Both the position numbers and the translations under genes were made by a program. Positions 59,611-64,000 of a stretch of 64,000 bases of DNA are shown here, in pieces. Position 1 is the first letter of the stretch. The number at the start of each line of letters is the position of its first letter. Location of the stretch: assembly GCA_028023455.1 (NCBI GenBank), contig JAQFVV010000452.1, positions 124,001-188,000 on the forward strand. The letters run 5' to 3'. Under the pieces are notes generated by a model. It saw nothing but the letters and a program-made list of their open reading frames with translations, did not search any database and was not told the origin of the DNA. This DNA comes from Epiperipatus broadwayi. Taxonomy: Eukaryota; Onychophora; Udeonychophora; Euonychophora; Peripatidae.

Positions 59611-62600
59611 AAAGGCCTTTATTGTCTCAAAAGAATACAACATTAGTGGTTATTATAGTAAATTAACTGCTACAAGTTGATTACAAATTTTAACATTTAC
59701 ATTGTGATTTTGATAGAGTTCTTTCTGGATTTACATGAGCTTAAAACATAGTTCTTTTCTACATATAATATACTGGATTGTCTATACTTTATAACTTTGC
59801 TGTTTGTCTGAGCAGGGACCAAGTAGCTGCATAAATATCTGGGCTGGTGATCTGCTTGTCTCTAACTTGAATTTTAATTAACTTTTTCTCAAATGTGGCT
59901 GGATGCCTTCTGGGGTTATTACCCAATACAAATGCACACCTAGTGCACCAAAGTGCATATAAGACAAATGCTGAGGCACTTAGGCTGGTACAGACCTTCC
60001 TTTGTAAGTTGACATAATTTGTATCATTGTAGTATTTTGTTTTCTATATTTCTCCTGCAAAATGCATCTAGTCTGCTTCATGGCCTTGCAGTTGAAAATT
60101 ATATGCTGTAAAGTCTCTCAGCCATATGGCAAAGGCCACAGAAAGGATCAACTGACATATACATTTTTCTGTGATGTAAAAAATATTTAGTAGATAAAGC
60201 ATTCAAATTCATTTTGATTATAAAATCTAGGAACTTAGGTTCTAGTTGCCATCTTTTGTATTGCTTGATAAGATATTTGTTTCCTATTTCTAGTATTGAT
60301 GGAATCTCCTCATTGAGATTATTTTGATGTATAAACTTATATATTTCCCAATATTTATACTTTTGTTCAAATTGATCTGGGATTGTTCTTTCTCTCCTGT
60401 ATTGGTAGATCATGACTGACAAAAAACAATCTTTTGGAGTGGGCCTATCTGTAGGTGTTATCTGCTCCAAGTGTCTTAATTTAGGAAATTGAGTGAGTAT
60501 AGCAATTATAGCATTCCTTGTTTTGAATGTTTGAAATGTTTGTAAGCTATGCAACCCCAGTCCATTTGCTATAAGAGGGCAATTGAGTTTTGCCATTGAA
60601 ATTGCCACCGTCTTTTCCCCCCAGATGAGCTTGCACTATATGGAATTAATTGATGCCATAAATTTTTTTGAAAATTCAATTACAGGCATATAATATGTTA
60701 TCTTGGTTATTATAAGCTTGTTAATCAGTTGCACTTTTGCATATATGGACAAATATGCCTTTGAGAATGATTCAGCTACGCTTTTGACTTGTTCTTTGAG
60801 CTTGGCTTGGATCTGACATCTCATTCCAGTGGCTCCTAGAAAAAAAGGAAAGCCTAAAAATGGAGTAGGTTTTGCTTGATACATTGGCCCACATGGCCTT
60901 CCAGTGAGTAGTGTCCAGGCTGCAGTCTTTTCTAGGTTTATTCTCATTCTGTATTGTCTTGAGAATTGTTCAAGCACTGCCTGAAGCTGTGGTATTTGCT
61001 TCTTGGATGTCAAAAAGACTGTGATATTATCCATGTATGTGAGACAAACAATCTTCTGTGTTGTACCAGATATTTAAACTCCAATGAATGTGCTATTGAT
61101 TTTTTCAATAAGTGGATTGATATAACAAATAAATATTAATGCACTCAGAGGAGACTCCTGGGATAGTGTTGTGTTGGGATGAATGAGGGTAAATTTCTGC
61201 CATTCATAGTAACATAAAGTTCTCTGCTCAGTATCAAGTTTGCAGTTAAATATAGCAGAGCTTTGGGTATTTTAGTCTGCTTGAGCATATCCGGTAGCAC
61301 AGGGATTCTCACTGAATCGAAAGCTGAAGCAATATCTATCTGCACCACCACTGTGCTGCATTTCTTTCTCACCCTAGTGGCTATCATCATGGTCTTGAAT
61401 AACAATGCTGCTTGCACGGTTGACAATGTCTTCTTTGCAAATTGTGATTCACTGATGGTTGGTAAAATATAGGGCTCAATCTTATCTTTTATAATCTTTT
61501 CCAATATTTTTAATAGGAAGTGGCCCCATATTGGTCTAAGCTCATTTGGCATTGGTATCCCTTTCTCTATCTTATTATATGGCACTATTGCCATGGGGTA
61601 TATCCCTGTGGTTGGCTTAATTTCTTGAGCAAGATGGTTTGCTAAATCCTTGAGGTATTTAGCTGTAAAAAACTTGCATTTGAGAATGAACAGTGGTATC
61701 CCATGGCCACCTGGGTGACATTGCTGATAGTTCTCATTTTCTTCATTATATCATTTTCACTAATTGATAATTCACTCTCAATCTCTCCAAACATTTTTGT
61801 CGGGAAGAAAATGTGGGGCTCAGCACTTAACTTATCTTGAAAGTATTTGAACAATGGCATAATCATGTTATGGCCAGCAAACATACCATCCTCAGTCTGG
61901 ATGACCATTGGCACCTTTAGGTCAGGTACATAACCTAAAGCCCACTTGATAAAGTTGCGGGTTCATGTGTGCTGTTGTGCCATGCAAAGCTTACTTTTCT
62001 TTATCTTCAGATATTATTTCAGTGATTCACAGACCTGGTTATAAGCATCAGTCAGCTTTCTTATATGTATTTGGGTGTTGTATGTTGGAGCCATCTTCAT
62101 TAGTCTCTGATGTAGCTGATTGTTATATTGCAGAAGCCTTGATGGTGGTGATTGATTTCTTGTTACATGATCAATATTGAAGGACAAGATGTTTATAAAA
62201 GTCAGGTATTGCTGTATAGGATCGAGGCTCATCCCTTTAACCTTCTGCAACAGAATATGTCTTTGAGAAGAGGAATTCTGTTGCATTTGCTGGGATAAGT
62301 ATTCTCATCATTTTTGTTAGCTTGTGATTAACTACTTGCAGTTTTTCTAGATTGATCATGATTAATTGGGCAGAATAATCAGAAAACATGGTCAGGACCA
62401 ATTTTACCTCCATGAGGTGATGTAGCGAGGGTGAGTAAAAGTTCAGATGTATTAGTGTTGCAAACTGACCATTATAAAAGGAGACAGCCCCTTCTGGCAG
62501 AAAACCTTGTCCACTAATCAATGGTATGGCTATTTTATGTAGTGATTTCTGTATAAATTCTTCATAAGATGAGTTGCAGTCCCCAACCAGAACAGTGGGG

Positions 62601-62990
62601 CTTGCATTCATGGCAAGAATTAGTTTTTGTACTGGCATATATACAAGTACTATATTCATTGTAATTATTTTTTGAGTCAGTGTTATTATTAGGAGGTATG
62701 AATCAATGTAAAGTATTTTGAAATTTTCAAAAGGACAATCTTGAGCAATTACTATTACAGTTCCTGCAGATGGAGAGGATGAATCTCTGGAACATGCAGA
62801 TAAGCCTTGGCCCCTTAGGTAGGTAGATGGATTTATTGGTGAGCCTGCATATAACCTGTTATATGTGCTCAAATTTGATTAATCCAATGTTTAACTTTGA
62901 AATTTTTATTGATTGAATTAAGTCCTCTGACATTTAGAACAGCAATTTTAAGTTTCATTAATAATCTTGTTTAAGTTTAGGCACTCATGT
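59609..62990 (-). pseudogene. APE-type LINE ORF2: endonuclease-RT, near-complete but frameshifted
   Basis: Minus-strand order: IAVLNVRGLNSINKNFKVKH (62.94-62.88 kb, start of the endonuclease); TVLVGDCNSSYEEF (about 62.6 kb, GDxN box); LVGHN-type linker with AGHNMIMPLFKYFQDKL (61.88 kb); RPIWGHFLLKILEKII (61.54 kb); VVQIDIASAFDSV (61.35 kb, motif A with Asp kept); TYMDNITVFLTSKKQ (YMDN at 61026-61037, motif C); RMRINLEKTAAWTLLTG (60.94 kb); GLGLHSLQTFQTFKTR (60.56 kb); FCGLCHMAE (60.13 kb, start of the Cys/His motif). It is then broken into out-of-frame sequence. At least five frameshifts or stops separate the pieces, so it is inactive. The 3' UTR runs 60098-59609 to an (AAT)n tail. Confidence 0.88.
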
Positions 62991-63234
62991 CTTGCTTCTG
63001 TTCTTCCTCAATTTCCACGGCATCTTGAAACACCAAGCCACTCTCTTCATCCACTGCTACAGCCCAATGATATATCTCCTGCACACTGTGAGGGGTTCTC
63101 TTGTTCAATTCTCACTTTTTTACATCTTCTATCTTTTTTTTGCTGGTTGCCCTGGTTTGCGCCTATATTCAGTGTGCGTTTTTATTTGGGTAGGCAGATC
63201 TGGAGTGATAGCTTCCATCACTTCAGTCGATGTT
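62991..63234 (-). other. Spacer between LINE ORF1-like and ORF2-like frames
   Basis: No clear minus-strand frame. Plus-strand Phe/Leu-rich frames here are shadows. Confidence 0.5.
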
Positions 63235-64000
63235 TTATTCATAATTGTTGGCCATGGTTTGACTTTGGTTGAAATTCTGCATCTTTTTATGTACATCACT
63301 CATGTCTTCAGTTTGAGTCTCAAGTGCCATTATTTGTGTGTAATCTTTACTTGCACTCTCTGACTGATTTTGTTGGTCACATTTCATATAGCTTACTTTC
63401 GGTGCAATTCTCTTATCCTCTTTTTTCTTGTTTAATCTCTCTTGCTCATAGAGCTCAGCTGGCCCTTCTTGGTCTGCAATTTTAAGCTTACTTTGGTTAT
63501 TATTGTCTTGTATGTCATCCAGCGGCTTATTTTCCACTTTTAAGTCATCTAGTTCTTGGTCAGCCTCGATGTGTTTGATGTGTTTTAACTTCTTGTTTGT
63601 CTTTGCTTCAATTATACCTTCTTTATCTGTTTTTTGCTTACTTTGTTTATTATTGTCTTGTATGTCATCCAGCGGCTTATTTTCCATTTTTAAATCATCT
63701 AGTTCTTGGCCAGCCTCAATGTGTTTGATGTGCTTTACCTTCTTGTCTGCCCTTGTTTTATTTTCTGTCCTTTCAATTATATTTTCTTTATTTGGTTGGT
63801 CTATTTCTCCACATTTTTTATTATTTTTTGCATATTGTCTATATCTATTTTTGATATTTGGTATTCATCAAGTGTATCTTCTATTCCAGTCTTAGATTCC
63901 AGTCTTTGCTTGTTATCTTGATTTCCTTTTTTTAATTGATTTTGTTAATCAAGCTTTATCTGTTTTGGTCTCAATTCAATTATTTTGCCTTCTTTTTCAT
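63235..64000 (-). pseudogene. LINE ORF1-like acidic/basic repeat protein, continues past window
   Basis: A minus-strand open stretch ending at 63235 (TMANNYE-stop), highly charged and Lys/Glu/Asp/Gln-rich. A 50-residue segment is tandemly duplicated (ENKPLDDIQDNN after EADQELDDLK or EAGQELDDLK; 150-bp period at the DNA level, about 63487-63590 and 63637-63740). Coding continues upstream with one frameshift near 63800 (IEDTLDEYQISKIDIDNMQK) to the window edge. Its position just 5' of the endonuclease-RT frame suggests ORF1 of the same LINE. No CCHC or RRM domain is visible in the part available. Confidence 0.6.

Overview
This window looks like strongly A+T-rich, gene-poor nuclear DNA of an animal. 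A mollusc, probably a cephalopod, fits best: simple repeats, Penelope-like elements (PLEs), tRNA-derived SINEs and LINEs occur at high density. That placement is inference from the repeat content. I found no complete host gene, rRNA gene, functional tRNA gene or CRISPR array. One stretch (28.3-28.5 kb) looks like a host coding exon. Most other open frames are microsatellite translations or shadows of decayed transposons.

Layout. 0.4-2.1 kb: tandem and inverted ~430-bp repeats carrying hammerhead-ribozyme (HHR) motifs. 2.6-4.0 kb: two foldback elements, one with an HHR relic. 5.1-5.8 kb: a large (ATCT)n block. 8.3-10.4 kb: decayed RTE-like LINE (-). 10.6 and 19.2 kb: two copies of a tRNA-derived SINE. 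12.5-13.2 kb: mariner relic (-). 13.5, 15.3, 21.1 and 21.4-21.8 kb: foldback palindromes. 16.1 kb: a solitary HHR with an intact core. 17.3-19.1 kb: degenerate PLE with RT and GIY-YIG regions (+). 26.2-26.8 kb: PLE 3' fragment (-). 31.5-32.3 kb: hAT relic (-) interrupted by a 105-bp tRNA-like retroposon; a second such retroposon lies at 33.0 kb. 41.8-43.35 kb: two almost identical PLE 3' halves, head to head, each with an open GIY-YIG frame and an HHR-like 3' end. 45.3-53.8 kb: LTR-retrotransposon-like debris (TATA promoter, ~0.9-kb direct repeats, gag-like coiled coil). Inside it, at 49.8-51.7 kb, is a palindrome of exact 466-bp HHR repeats (two units leftward, two rightward). 53.8-54.9 kb: three more HHR units. 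54.9-58.1 kb (+) and 59.6-64.0 kb (-): two copies of one APE-type LINE family whose RT active-site box reads YMDN.

The main discovery candidate is a retrozyme-like system: short non-coding tandem repeats, each unit carrying a type I HHR with a very short stem III, next to PLEs whose own 3' ends carry related HHR motifs. Known biology: HHRs of this type occur in PLEs and in retrozymes, which are non-autonomous elements transcribed as tandem arrays and self-cleaved to unit-length RNAs that circularise. Seen here: at least four subfamilies, paired stem I changes between copies, and a recurring direct-then-inverted layout with a mirror-shared variant in the 466-bp array. Inference: RNAs from these arrays are, or were, mobilised by PLE reverse transcriptase, and the head-to-head junctions record that process.
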